DNA from: Alteromonas sp. BL110
Lineage (GTDB): Bacteria; Pseudomonadota; Gammaproteobacteria; Enterobacterales; Alteromonadaceae
Assembly (NCBI RefSeq): GCF_003443615.1
Contig: NZ_CP031967.1
Coordinates: 3,038,001-3,102,000, forward strand
Reading direction: 5' to 3'
DNA: 64,000 nt
The notes beneath the pieces are model-generated. The model saw only the letters and a list, made by a program, of their open reading frames with translations, ran no database searches and was not told the DNA's origin. Positions 42,637 through 52,670 of this stretch are shown in pieces; the first letter of the stretch is position 1, and each line of letters begins with the position of its first letter. The position numbers were made by a program, and so were the translations under genes.

Positions 42637-45600
42637 GTTCGCTTCCAAGGTTAACTCAACGCCGCTTAAGTCAGTATGTAAGTCGTGCTGGGTATTAAGC
42701 AAAAATAAACGGTTTGCTTCAATTTCCCCTTCGTTGGCCAAATAGCTTTTTACCGCTTTACTGCGTAAGTCGGCAAGTTCAATTAACGCACTTTCAGGTA
42801 TGTCGATGCTATTGCGAAGCTTGTTGTAACGGGCAATCATCAGTGCTCTTTGCACATCTTCTTTGTTAATCGTATCGCTACCGTCATCACTACTATTTTG
42901 ACCTTCGCCTTCACTTGCTAAATCAGGGTATAACTGTGCCACCATTTCCTTATATTCTTGGTCAAGGTCGGGCGTAAATATCTCTACATAGCGTGACAAA
43001 AGAGCATCGGATAATGGGCCTTCCAGTGGGATGCGGCTACCAGTTAATGGCTCGTCTGTTGAATTACCCTTGTTGCCGAAACTTTCAATTTCAGCATCGG
43101 CAGAAGTATTCTCGATCCTACTTGAACTGCCGGAGGTAGTAGTGTGTACAACAAGCCCGCTTTTTGCGAAAAGCGTGGCATTTAACTGTCGTTGTGCCAG
43201 TGTACTTGCATCTGATACAGCATTAACCGTACCCTCAATGTTCACTCTAAGCCCAGGACGTTTTTTTAAGGCTTCAGCTAGGGTGTTTAGTTTTTTCTTA
43301 GCTTCAGCTTGTAGCTTGTGTTCCCCAAACGTAAACGCAACACTGTCTAACTCATCGTCACTGCCAACTAGATTTGCTAGTAGCGAAAACGGCGCAGTCA
43401 CCGCCTTGGTAATGATATTGCCAATAGCATTAAGGATTATGGAACCAAAGCTGAAATCTGGGCTGTCTACGTCTCCTGATACATCCAAACCTAAATCTAT
43501 AACGCCATTGCTATCTTCTAGCAGCGCGATAGCTAGCCCAAGTGGCAAACTTAGCGCTTGGTCAGAATTAGATTTTTTGCCTAGGGTTAGCTGGTCGATA
43601 ACCACATGATTCTTACCTTCTAGCGCTTTCCCATTGAGTTTGTATTGTACAGCTAATGACAATAAACCTTTGTCAATGTAGTAGCCCATATAGGTGCCAG
43701 AATAGGGGTTAACTGATGTAAGTTCAGCGCCTTTTACCGAGAAGTTTAAATCTAGGTCTAAATCGCTTTTTAACGGGTGAATGGTGCCCGCTAGTTTTAC
43801 CGGTGCGTAGTTATCTATTTTTCCAGTGATATCCACATTGGCTGGCGTATCTGAACGCGAGTCGATGCCTGTTACTTTCCCGTTTAGGCTTTCTATCGCC
43901 GACGCGAATTTTGGTGTTAATGAGTGGTCAGCAAAATAGGCTTTACCGTTCTCAATTGATATAGCGTTCACTGCAATAGCAAGCCCTTCAGCGTTTGCTG
44001 TCACCTTTTCACTAGTTGAAGATGCTGCCGATTTTGTTGAATTCATGCTGTCAGGTTCGCCAGCGATATTATTCTTAGCGGTCTGCTCTTCATTGTTGTC
44101 TTCTTTTGAAGCAACAACTAGCTTGCTCACATTGGTTTGCTTGGCTTCGTCGATGATAAGTCGAGTGAAGGGCGATTTTAACTGAATATTGTCTACGCTT
44201 AGCTGGTTAAAGACATGGTCAAAATTAATATCGTCCACTATTAAAGACTGCCATTGCAACAACGGCTTTTTGGCATCATCCAGAACGCTTAAGTCAGAAA
44301 CTTGAGTACTAGCCTTAACGTTTAGAGTTTCAGTACCTTCATCACCCATTGCAGCGTCAAATTCAACATTCAGATTAAATAGCCCTTTTTCAAGTGTGAC
44401 ATTGGCGTAGGGGGAAATATATTGCTGAAATTGATTAAGCACTAGTTGCTCGACGGCAGCTTTGCCCTTCACCGTTTGCTCTGCAATAACTAGGCTTCCG
44501 CTGCTTGTCAGTGTACCTTTTGACGTATTACTAAAGGTCTGGGTATCGGCAGAAACCTGCAGGCTTGTGGAATAAGAAATGGGTTTAGAGAAATCAGTGG
44601 TGATTTTCCCGCTTTCAATATCGAAGTGACTAACTCTGTAATAGGTGCCATCACTTACACTGCGCTCTACCATATCAACGGTGCCGTTATTAAACGCGAA
44701 CTTTTGCAGCGCAACCTGCCACGTGGACTTATCTACCGTCTCCAGTGAACTGTTGTTAGTTGGCGCTTCTTTTGGCATTTCCTCGCCAGTTGAAGCGGGC
44801 GAAGCAGTCTTTTTATGAGCGTGTTTGTTAGTCTCAGGTATTTCATTAACCCCTGCTTGCTCTGTGTTTTTGTCCTCTATTTGAAGCTCAGAGGCGGGGA
44901 TATCTGTGTTTGTGTTTGTGTTTGTGTTGGAGCTCACTTGGGTAGTAGAAGACGTTAGAACTTTAGGTGTAAACAGGCGTTGTAAGTTTAGCCCTGTCTT
45001 ATCAAACAAGCCCGACACCCTGACATCGTCTAGCGCAACTTCAGCAATATTTACCTGCCGCTCTGCGCCGTTTACGTTTATGTTGTGAACGGCAAAAGAG
45101 GGAATGGCTAGGATCTCTTTTGAAATTCTGGCGCTATTTGGCCCGCCCGATGACGCGCTTAATGACGCACCTGAATTAAATACCAAATCATTGACGATAA
45201 ATTCACCGTCTTCCAGTAAAAACTGAAACGCCTCTTCCTCTTCAAAAGCTTGAGCCTGAAGGCTTAAGTTAACCGTGCCCTCTACTAGTACCGCTTCTAT
45301 CAAATCTTTTGATAGCGACCAAAGCGGTGTCAGAGCAACGTCGCTTATCGCAACGTCTGTAGTAACTTTAAAAGGAGATAGTTGGAATTCACCTTTGATG
45401 GAAATTTTGCCTTTTTCGGCGGTAAGCAAATCAAACTGGTATTGATTAAACGCGGCTTGGCTATTGTCATTTACACTAATTACAGCATGCGTATCTAGGT
45501 CTTGCAGTGCAACGTCCAAATCAGGGTAATCAAGAAAGGTATCAGTAACTTCGTCTTCTAAAACAACATGGCCGTTACTTAGTATAAATTGACCTAGTAT

Positions 45601-46164
45601 TATTCTAGGGATCTGCCCGTCAGCTGCGTCTTGCTCTTCATCTTTCTCCTGCGTACTGCGCTTCTCTATGTGAGTAAGGATGTCAGAAAAGTTGAATGTT
45701 TGTGTGTCGTTATCGGTATTTAAACGTGCCACTTTTGTATATGGTGCATTGATGGTTAACGACTCGACCGCAGGAGTGAGAGTAAGCAGTGTTTTCCAAA
45801 AGCCGATGTCTAGCGAAATATTATCGACGCTAAAAAAGCGATTATTGGAAGCTTTATTCTTGGTATCGCTTTCACTGCTGTTTTTGCCAGGCTCGTCACT
45901 ATCACTAGTTGTTAGAGGTTTAGATGATGGATAGATGACAAAATCTGTAATGCCTAGCTTCAATAGAAAAGGGTTTATTGCAATATCTTTAACCGCGGCA
46001 TTTCGACCTGTATTTTCTTTTACGAGGTTAGGTAACTTTGCCTCTAGCACTGCAGGGGTCACTACACCCAAAAGAAGGGCATAAGTAAGATAGAAAAGGA
46101 CAAGGTAGGTAGAAACTCGAAACCACTTTGGTTTCGCGGAAAACCAGGATATTGCATTTTGCAT
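42634..46164 (-). CDS. Large DUF748 (AsmA-like) envelope protein
   Basis: 1176 residues. A single N-terminal membrane anchor (VSTYLVLFYLTYALLLGVVTPAVL, about 17-40) is followed by an AsmA/TamB-like beta-rich periplasmic chain with DUF748 units (NLDVEFDAAMG, IDNYAPVKLAGTIHPLKS and YTGLSVQYKLNGKALEGKNH-like segments) and an OmpA-like end (KLNTLAEALKKRPGLRVNIEG). Members are bridge-like proteins thought to carry or contact phospholipids between membranes. The Ser/Asn/Thr-rich central linker (about 405-470) is low complexity. It is longer than many DUF748 proteins. A DUF2780-like gene follows upstream on the same strand. Confidence 0.87.
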   Translation of the reverse strand: MQNAISWFSAKPKWFRVSTYLVLFYLTYALLLGVVTPAVLEAKLPNLVKENTGRNAAVKDIAINPFLLKLGITDFVIYPSSKPLTTSDSDEPGKNSSESDTKNKASNNRFFSVDNISLDIGFWKTLLTLTPAVESLTINAPYTKVARLNTDNDTQTFNFSDILTHIEKRSTQEKDEEQDAADGQIPRIILGQFILSNGHVVLEDEVTDTFLDYPDLDVALQDLDTHAVISVNDNSQAAFNQYQFDLLTAEKGKISIKGEFQLSPFKVTTDVAISDVALTPLWSLSKDLIEAVLVEGTVNLSLQAQAFEEEEAFQFLLEDGEFIVNDLVFNSGASLSASSGGPNSARISKEILAIPSFAVHNINVNGAERQVNIAEVALDDVRVSGLFDKTGLNLQRLFTPKVLTSSTTQVSSNTNTNTNTDIPASELQIEDKNTEQAGVNEIPETNKHAHKKTASPASTGEEMPKEAPTNNSSLETVDKSTWQVALQKFAFNNGTVDMVERSVSDGTYYRVSHFDIESGKITTDFSKPISYSTSLQVSADTQTFSNTSKGTLTSSGSLVIAEQTVKGKAAVEQLVLNQFQQYISPYANVTLEKGLFNLNVEFDAAMGDEGTETLNVKASTQVSDLSVLDDAKKPLLQWQSLIVDDINFDHVFNQLSVDNIQLKSPFTRLIIDEAKQTNVSKLVVASKEDNNEEQTAKNNIAGEPDSMNSTKSAASSTSEKVTANAEGLAIAVNAISIENGKAYFADHSLTPKFASAIESLNGKVTGIDSRSDTPANVDITGKIDNYAPVKLAGTIHPLKSDLDLDLNFSVKGAELTSVNPYSGTYMGYYIDKGLLSLAVQYKLNGKALEGKNHVVIDQLTLGKKSNSDQALSLPLGLAIALLEDSNGVIDLGLDVSGDVDSPDFSFGSIILNAIGNIITKAVTAPFSLLANLVGSDDELDSVAFTFGEHKLQAEAKKKLNTLAEALKKRPGLRVNIEGTVNAVSDASTLAQRQLNATLFAKSGLVVHTTTSGSSSRIENTSADAEIESFGNKGNSTDEPLTGSRIPLEGPLSDALLSRYVEIFTPDLDQEYKEMVAQLYPDLASEGEGQNSSDDGSDTINKEDVQRALMIARYNKLRNSIDIPESALIELADLRSKAVKSYLANEGEIEANRLFLLNTQHDLHTDLSGVELTLEAN

Positions 46165-46294
46165 AGGCGATTAGGCTGCGTAAATGAGTATGAAAAGATG
46201 AGCAAGGTTGCATTAGAAAAACACGACCTTGCAAAAAAGACTTAAGGCGTACTAATTTCTGCTAGGCAGCATATCTCAGTACGCTTTCGATAGG

Positions 46295-46885
46295 TTACAG
46301 AGCCGCTAGCAAATTATCTAGGCCAGATTTAAAAAGTGCTTGTGTTTCTTCATCAGCATTTACATTTAAATATGAGCTGATTTGCGTGGCAAAGCTGGCA
46401 ATCATATCGGTTGATAGGCCTAGCGCCTCAAACTGTTGCTTTAAATCATTTACAGATTTAAGTGTAGAGCTATATTCAGACGCTTTATTAAGCAACCCTG
46501 ATAGTGACGAGCTAGAACTTGCGGCCGTATCACTGCTAAGCGAAGGCACATTCTCAAGTAGGCCATCAATGCCAGGAATACTGCTTGCTAGCTGCGCGTA
46601 GTCACCACTAGAAAGGTTACCTTGAACATAGTTCATAATAGATGCAATACCGCCTTCTGATTGCGTTTCAGATACATTGAGATTGTCAGAGACTGTACCC
46701 ACTAAACTAGATAAGTCGATACCAGACGCTGCACTTGTCGCCATTTCAGTTAGGCTACTAGTAGTTACAGTAGTGTCAGCTTTTTTGTCGCCTAAAAGGC
46801 CTTTAAGCTGCTCTATATTAGCATTTGCGTTTGTTGTAAAAACGGTAAGAGCAAGCACAGCAGGTGCTAAAGCGAAACGTTTCAT
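46295..46885 (-). CDS. Secreted DUF2780-like protein
   Basis: 196 residues from ATG 46885 with a ribosome binding site (AAGGAAA) 6-7 nt before; the ATG at 46927 lacks a site and would add 14 residues before the signal peptide. MKRFALAPAVLALTVFTTNANA is the signal. The rest is a run of Ser/Leu-rich helices (SLSGLLNKASEYSSTLKSVNDLKQQFEALGLS), matching the VcgC/VcgE-type DUF2780 pattern, including FATQISSYL near the end. Function unknown. Its upstream neighbour is 431 nt away. Confidence 0.72.
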   Translation of the reverse strand: MKRFALAPAVLALTVFTTNANANIEQLKGLLGDKKADTTVTTSSLTEMATSAASGIDLSSLVGTVSDNLNVSETQSEGGIASIMNYVQGNLSSGDYAQLASSIPGIDGLLENVPSLSSDTAASSSSSLSGLLNKASEYSSTLKSVNDLKQQFEALGLSTDMIASFATQISSYLNVNADEETQALFKSGLDNLLAAL

Positions 46886-47316
46886 AGTAAATTTCCTTGT
46901 TTTACGCCAAGACGGTAAAAGACCCACATGGCGTGAAGCGATTGCGAATAATCGACGCCACTTAGCTATCGATTATCAAAACCTTCCATAACTTAGAAGT
47001 ATTAAGGTATGTGACTACTTACATTCTACCTTAGTACAGCGGTATTTTCTTTAGGTGAAATGTAAAGGTGCTTTACATTTAACTAAGCTGCATGGGAGCT
47101 AGTTGTTTTGCAAGTAGCAAGTAGCAAGTAGCATGCAGGTAGCACGTAAGTAGTGAAAAATAAGTAAGTGTGAATTAGTGAAAAATTAAGTCAATTAGAC
47201 AAAACACTAAAAGGAGCAGTGCGCTCCTTTTAGTATTCTGGCATATGAAATATCCCGTTAGGGAAAGTGTTTACTAGCGTCATTTTTTCGCGCTATTCGC
47301 GTTTTTATTCTGTAAT
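46886..47316. other. Non-coding spacer with short tandem repeats and a terminator
   Basis: 431 nt with no credible gene. It holds three CAAGTAG repeats (47111-47131) followed by degenerate copies to 47153, and the terminator at 47206-47234. The left part carries the ribosome binding site of the DUF2780-like gene. Confidence 0.6.
47206..47234. terminator. Bidirectional rho-independent terminator
   Basis: ACTAAAAGGAGC (47206-47217) and GCTCCTTTTAGT (47223-47234) are perfect complements over 12 bp with a 5-nt loop, giving T-runs on both strands. It ends the M56 peptidase transcript on the minus strand. Confidence 0.88.
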
Positions 47317-48504
47317 TCACCCTTCAGGTGTTTCTACTGAATTACCTAGTTTATAATCGAGTTGTACCAGTAAACCCTGTTGCCTAATGCCTTTCCCACC
47401 CTTAATGCGAGGCTTATATTCCCACTGCTTTAGCGCAACTTTGGCGCTTTTATCAAATACGCCCGCTGGCTGAGATTTCACTACTGTTACATTATCAGTT
47501 GCACCCGTTTCAGTGATATCGAAAGACAGTACGACAAACCCCTCGACATTGTTTTTTGCTGCCTCGCTCGGGTAGGTGGGCGAAACGTGTTTTACAGGCG
47601 AAGCTTCATTAACTTTCGATTTATCCATGTTGGCTTCAGCTTTTGGCGGTGGTGGGGGCACATTAGCCAATGCGGTATTAATAGTCAGTAAAGCTGCAAC
47701 AGAAAGTACGCTCGCTGCCAGTACTTTATTGCTGCGCATAGGTTGTTTTATAGCATTTAAACGTTTCATCATAGTCGTCTTTTCTCCAAAGGTTGGGTAC
47801 AAATTTATAGTGCGTGAACAATGCTCGGCACACTGCACAAGTGCTTTTGCATAGGTGAGTTTTTCCTTTTCTGTCTTGTTTTTTAGTACAGCATGATCAC
47901 AAGCCAGCTCTTGGTTTATTCTGAAAGATTTAAGCGCAAGCCAAACTAGTGGGTTAAACCAAAATAGAATGGCAATAGTTAGCGCTAGCGTATTCCACAG
48001 GTGATCACGATGTTTGCGATGAAAATTTTCATGTTCCAATACAAGCTTCTGTTGCTGCTTTGAAAACGTGCTTTTAAACGAAAAGGGGATAAGCACTTTG
48101 GGGGCGATGAATCCAAATAGCATAGGGGTGGCTGCTTTGCTTGAATAGTAGGCATTGGTGTGGATTGCACGTCGCTTCCCTACAGATGCCCATGTTGTAA
48201 TATGATGTACTAAAACATAGGCAGTGATAATGCTTACGCCTATGGCCCAAAGAGTAAACCAACTTTCGAACGCAACAGTACTCACTGTAGGTTTAACACC
48301 GACTACATAGCGAGAAAAGCTATTTGATGGGATGCTAACCAACGACAGCGGAAGGTTATTAACTATCAAGCAGCCTGGTATCAACGCCCATAGCTTATAC
48401 ATTAATGAGGCCCCTAATTTAGACGTGAAAAAGTGCTCAGAAACAATCAATAAAATGAGTGCGAGCGACAAAATGCCTTGTTGAGCAATAATCCAATCAA
48501 TCAT
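47317..48504 (-). CDS. BlaR1-like M56 peptidase fused to a TonB-type C-terminal domain
   Basis: 395 residues. Four membrane helices (first at about 12-30) surround a cytoplasmic zinc protease motif, LVLEHENFHRKH (HExxH read as HENFH), as in BlaR1/MecR1 sensors. After the last helix (VLAASVLSVAALLTINTALA) come a Pro-rich linker (NVPPPPPKAEA) and a TonB C-terminal domain (SPTYPSEAAKNNVEGFVVLSFDITETG, then ALKQWEYKPRI). There is no penicillin-binding sensor domain, so the signal differs from classical BlaR1. It overlaps the upstream BlaI-like gene by 8 nt. The TonB part probably contacts an outer-membrane receptor. Confidence 0.88.
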   Translation of the reverse strand: MIDWIIAQQGILSLALILLIVSEHFFTSKLGASLMYKLWALIPGCLIVNNLPLSLVSIPSNSFSRYVVGVKPTVSTVAFESWFTLWAIGVSIITAYVLVHHITTWASVGKRRAIHTNAYYSSKAATPMLFGFIAPKVLIPFSFKSTFSKQQQKLVLEHENFHRKHRDHLWNTLALTIAILFWFNPLVWLALKSFRINQELACDHAVLKNKTEKEKLTYAKALVQCAEHCSRTINLYPTFGEKTTMMKRLNAIKQPMRSNKVLAASVLSVAALLTINTALANVPPPPPKAEANMDKSKVNEASPVKHVSPTYPSEAAKNNVEGFVVLSFDITETGATDNVTVVKSQPAGVFDKSAKVALKQWEYKPRIKGGKGIRQQGLLVQLDYKLGNSVETPEG

Positions 48505-48889
48505 TATTTTCTTCCCACTCTTTTATAAGCGCTTTAAGCTCGTTAACATCTTGCTTAGACAGCGAGTTTTGATTTGCAAACCCCGCGACCATAGGCGCGA
48601 TTTTCCCTTTAAATAGTCGACTTACAAAACTTGTCGTTTCTTTTTTTGTATATTCTTCGCGCGCAATCAGTGGGTAATAAAGATACTGGCGCTGCTGTTT
48701 TTCAAAGCCTAATACGTCCTTCTTTACCAAGCGACCCAATAGGGTTTTTACGGTTTTTTCATGCCAGTCTTTCTTATCGTTTAACCGTGAAACCACTTCG
48801 CTTGATGTAGCGGGGTGGTCGTCCCACAATACGTCTAGTACTTCAAATTCGGCGTTCGAAATTTCGGGTTTGTCTGACATCTTGCTCAT
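48497..48889 (-). CDS. BlaI/MecI-family transcriptional repressor
   Basis: About 130 residues from ATG 48889 (ATG 48880 also possible). The winged-helix part reads ISNAEFEVLDVLWDDHPATSSEVVSRL, matching BlaI/MecI (LTxAExEVMxxLW). The coupled M56 peptidase is expected to inactivate it by cleavage in the linker or C-terminal region. Its own promoter region carries two TACACTTGTA operator cores (48915-48924 and 48941-48950), so autoregulation is likely. Likely function is a two-gene signal unit; no beta-lactamase is nearby. Confidence 0.9.
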   Translation of the reverse strand: MSKMSDKPEISNAEFEVLDVLWDDHPATSSEVVSRLNDKKDWHEKTVKTLLGRLVKKDVLGFEKQQRQYLYYPLIAREEYTKKETTSFVSRLFKGKIAPMVAGFANQNSLSKQDVNELKALIKEWEENND

Positions 48890-48914
48890 AGGAACGAAAC
48901 CTATCCTTATTGAT

Positions 48915-48924
48915 TACACTTGTA
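48915..48924. promoter_or_regulatory. BlaI-type operator, proximal copy
   Basis: TACACTTGTA fits the TACAnnTGTA core of BlaI/MecI operators. Flanks (GAT and GTC) extend it as an imperfect palindrome. It lies 26 nt upstream of the repressor start on the minus strand. Confidence 0.78.
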
Positions 48925-48938
48925 GTCGATATATTTAG

Positions 48939-48952
48939 ATTACACTTGTAAT
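48939..48952. promoter_or_regulatory. BlaI-type operator, distal copy
   Basis: ATTACACTTGTAAT is a 14-bp dyad with the TACAnnTGTA core. It is 26 bp from the first operator centre, about two and a half helical turns. Confidence 0.8.
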
Positions 48953-49124
48953 TCTAAAGTGCAAGGTTTTTTGTATGTTTTTTAGACCGGTTTTGTAAGG
49001 GATGAGTAATATGTTCAGTGCTTTCGTATTTTTAAGCAGGGAAGTGACTGGAAACATAAGACAAATAGGCTAAGGCGTTGGCACGGGGGTGACTACGTGT
49101 TGAAAAAAGGCGTGTAGTTACCTT

Positions 49125-51126
49125 TTAATAAAGGACGTTAAAGTTAAGATCGTTTGACTCTAAGAATTCGCCTAAGATACGCGATTGTTGATTTCCTCTT
49201 GGAACCATTACGTAACACACGGGTTTAGGCGATACTTCTTGAAGGTCGTACCATAAGGTATCCAGAACATCATTGCCGAATTTTAAAAACGTTTCTCCCC
49301 AAGACGTTTTATAAATTACTGCTACATCTTCAACCGTGGCTTTTTGACGTAAAGTGGGAAAATTCACAATAGCAAAGCATGCGGTTATACGCTCGGGCGC
49401 AAGTAGGTCATTACGGGGTAGCGACGACACCCTGACGGGCGGGAAATACTTGCACAAATGCTTGAGAAGGTCGTTAAGGTCTAATTCACTTACTTCGCCA
49501 TAGTTATAGTCTAAATAAACCTTACTACTAGTATCGATAATTTTACTGGATACCAACCATACCATTAGCGCAATCGCACTAGGCGCTTGGGATATTTTCT
49601 GGGCTTCATCAATAATGCCAGATTTACTCAACAAATCACCGGCATAGGCAGACCATACCTCATCACCGTTTTTAAGCTGGCGCATGGCGATCGTTATTTT
49701 ATTGCAGTACAGGCTCTCGTCAAATGCCCGACGCAGGAACTCGATTTTATCTTCTTTTTTCGCGTAATAGGTGCTTAAGCGCCTGCCCAACACCGTCATG
49801 TCCTTTTCGTCCATGACTTGCTGGTGGTCGCTAAGTTCTTTAGAAATGCGTCGATAGCACTTCAAAAGAAAACTATGGACACGGCGACTAAGCTGCACTC
49901 GCTCACTAAACGTCCAATCCTGTTGGTTGTCTAAATGAAGGATCTGCTTTCGGCTCCAGCCCCATTGTCTCGCATAGGATCCTAAAATTCTGCGTTTAAA
50001 ATTTGGCTTTTCTCCCTCAAAAAGCGGCTGGCTCAATGGGCATGCACATTTTAAATACAAGCATTGCTGCAGTATCTCAATGTCCTCGGGCTGTCCGTTG
50101 GCTTTATAGTGGGTAATAAGCTCGTTAAACATCAATGCGTAGGGGTCAATATCTGCAACACGGCCCCGGCGCCTCAGCACCACGGTGAACATGTTTTTTA
50201 AGCAGGTTACACAACGGCTGCCCATGTGAAATATTGGCCAAGTAAACTTCAAGCTTTGCCATTTTCAAAACCGACTTGAACGGGGAGTCCATCGCTTTTC
50301 CCAACTGCCAGATGGCAGCGCCGAACAGTTCACTAGCATCTAGCTTTTCTAAGTGACCCAAATCCATAAACCAGTCTAAATCCGGTGATCCGCCTTTTTC
50401 CAAGCTGTCATAAATGGCTTGGTATTGTTTTTCACTGGTTTTTTCTGGGGTAAGCCACCAAAAGGGGGCCTTGCCTGCTACTACAATATTGGTACTGTAA
50501 AATTCCGCTTTTAAAAACAACGCTTGTGCAGAGCCTGCGCTTTCACCCTCAGCCACACCGAAGTCGTTTTTCTTTACTTTATCTATTTCAGATAAGAAGA
50601 AATGAACTTCAATTCCAAAGGTGTTTTCCGCCCACTTTTCAATTGCAGTAAGCTTCTGTTGAAGTAAAGAAAGCTCTGTAGCTGAAAAGCGATTACCTTC
50701 AATACATACCCAAAAATCGAAGTCTGAGTCATCAGTTTGCGCAATAGTGCCCACACTACCCATGAGAACTAGTGACTCTATAGCCCGCTGTCTCGGCCAA
50801 ATTTGTTTGATATCAGAGAACAGATGATTCTCAGTGGGGAAGCACCGTAAAAGCGCCTTTTCTATATCAGACCTAAAGGAATAATTATTGATGCCAAAAG
50901 GAACGGCCTCGCCCGACGATAATGAGGCAATATAACCAGGAAGTGCTTCGTGATTAATATGTACAAGGAATGGGAGCACATGAAAAAGCGGCTGTTGCCT
51001 TGCAGGCATAAGGGTAAGTGCCCGTTCGATACGAGTTTTGTTATACCTTAATACACGCAATAACCTAATGGTAAGGTTTTGCTGGACGGAAAGCGGCTGC
51101 TGCGTAGCCATTATGTTAATCTGCAC
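49125..51126 (-). pseudogene. Class I adenylate cyclase-like gene split by one extra G
   Basis: Two overlapping minus-strand frames (50146-51126 and 49125-50252) together make one class I adenylate cyclase relative. The first holds the catalytic nucleotidyltransferase motif GSVGTIAQTDDSDFDFWVC and KMAKLEVYLAN. The second carries DIDPYALMFNELITHY and CLYLKC, which follow on in E. coli CyaA. They join at GCGCCGGGGCCGTG: removing one G from the G4 run (50164-50167) reads HRGAEAPGRVADIDPY, and the corrected length, 2001 nt, is divisible by three (666 residues). The C-terminus ends about 170 residues short of E. coli CyaA. Start is GTG 51126 or ATG 51111. Confidence 0.82.
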
Positions 51127-51290
51127 TTCTTCATGCCGCCAAGCATAACGCTAATTCGTATCGACTTCCTCTATTTTTAGAAACTAGATGAACTTGGTTA
51201 TGGCATTGGCTTTATGCACTAAGTAAACAAATAACGAGCTAATAGGTTTTGGCATCGATAAGTACAAGCGACTTTTTACCAAAAGGAGCT

Positions 51291-52658
51291 TTACAATTGA
51301 GCCGGCGGGTTTTTAGGTAACGTAATTTCTACCCTAAGTCCGCCTTCTTCTGGACTCTGCATTTCAAGTGTTCCGCCATGCTTTTTTACTGCTTTTAACG
51401 CAATAGTTAAACCTAGTCCAAAGCCCTCGGTATGCATTTGATTTCCGGCCCGGTAAAACGGCTGCATTAACTTTTCAATTTCATTGTTATCTACGCCCAC
51501 GCCATTGTCTTCAATAACGATGACAACGTTATAAGTACTTGAAGCAACATTTACAGATACCGGCTGCCCTTTGTCAGAATACTTACACGCATTACCTAAA
51601 ATGTTGTCTAACGCCTGATGCAGCGCTTCGGGAAAACCGTTTATCATTGCATCGTTTTTACTAGACACGCTAAAGTCTAGTGAAGTTGGAATGCCTGGAT
51701 AGTTAATAGCCATATCATCCAAAACACGATTACATAACGCAATCACATCGCAAGGCTCAGCAATCTGGTGAGATTGCTCTAGTGTTGAGAAATTTAAAAT
51801 TTGCTGAATGAGCTGGTCCATACGGTGGCAGTCATTGTGTATTTGCAACACGTGTTTGTTATCAGGTTGATGCTGTTCGATGATAGCAGCAGACGCCTGA
51901 AGACGAGCAAGAGGGGCGCGCAACTCATGGGATACGTCATGTAATAACCTTTGCTGAGCGTTTATAGCATCAGAGGTTTTGCTAACCATGAAATTAATAT
52001 CAGTAGCCAAATCGCTCAGTTCGTCGCCACGAGAAAGTAGCTGATAAGGTACCTGTGACGCAGTTTGGTCGTTGGCGTATTTTCGACTAAAGGAGCCTAG
52101 ATACTTAATCGGTTTTACAATGCCCCAACTAAGCAGAGCGCTTACCAGTGCTGAGGCTAAAAATATAAATATAAATTGCACTGACTGAAAGCGACTTAGT
52201 ACTTGCTTATAGATTCGCGGCGCTTGGGGTTGTCTGAACTGAACTATGTATTGCGTGTTTGAAGGGCCATAGATTTCACGTGTTACCCGTTGGTCCTCAG
52301 GCACCTTATTCATTCGGTAGTGATAAATTACATCGCCATTTACCGAAGAAATTAGCATGGGGAGCAGCTGATTTTCTCGACCATTTCGTCGTTTAATCCA
52401 CTCTTTAATCTCGTTTCTAGCCCTGCCTTTTGTAAACGTTTCATGCTCGTATCGCCATACAATTCTTTCTGCCTGATTAGTCGCATCGTCAAAAAAACGT
52501 TTGGTATAGTTACTTGAGGTATATTCGTTTACTAAGACGTAGCCAGTTGCCGCCATGACCGCTAAGCTGGCTATCCAAAAAGCAACAAAAATTCTCCAGA
52601 ACAAGCGCTTAAACCGTAAGTTAGCTTTTATGCCCGACCATTTAATGTTGCTTACCAT
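51291..52658 (-). CDS. cpxA: Sensor histidine kinase, CpxA-like
   Basis: 455 residues: first helix about 21-43, a short periplasmic domain (about 44-160), second helix about 160-180, a HAMP domain (VKPIKYLGSFSRKYA), the phosphoacceptor LLHDVSHELRAPLARLQ (His244) and an ATPase domain with NILGNACKYSD (N box), IEDNGVGVD (G1) and GFGLGLTIA (G2). Order after the response regulator and a CpxR box nearby support a Cpx identity. It senses envelope stress and phosphorylates the regulator. Cotranscribed with it (12 nt spacing). Confidence 0.85.
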   Translation of the reverse strand: MVSNIKWSGIKANLRFKRLFWRIFVAFWIASLAVMAATGYVLVNEYTSSNYTKRFFDDATNQAERIVWRYEHETFTKGRARNEIKEWIKRRNGRENQLLPMLISSVNGDVIYHYRMNKVPEDQRVTREIYGPSNTQYIVQFRQPQAPRIYKQVLSRFQSVQFIFIFLASALVSALLSWGIVKPIKYLGSFSRKYANDQTASQVPYQLLSRGDELSDLATDINFMVSKTSDAINAQQRLLHDVSHELRAPLARLQASAAIIEQHQPDNKHVLQIHNDCHRMDQLIQQILNFSTLEQSHQIAEPCDVIALCNRVLDDMAINYPGIPTSLDFSVSSKNDAMINGFPEALHQALDNILGNACKYSDKGQPVSVNVASSTYNVVIVIEDNGVGVDNNEIEKLMQPFYRAGNQMHTEGFGLGLTIALKAVKKHGGTLEMQSPEEGGLRVEITLPKNPPAQL

Positions 52659-52670
52659 GATCCATATCTT

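Noticed and set aside
44906..45088. Frame on the plus strand inside the DUF748 gene with a VFVFVFVL repeat
   Set aside because: It is the complement of a low-complexity Asn/Thr linker in the real gene.
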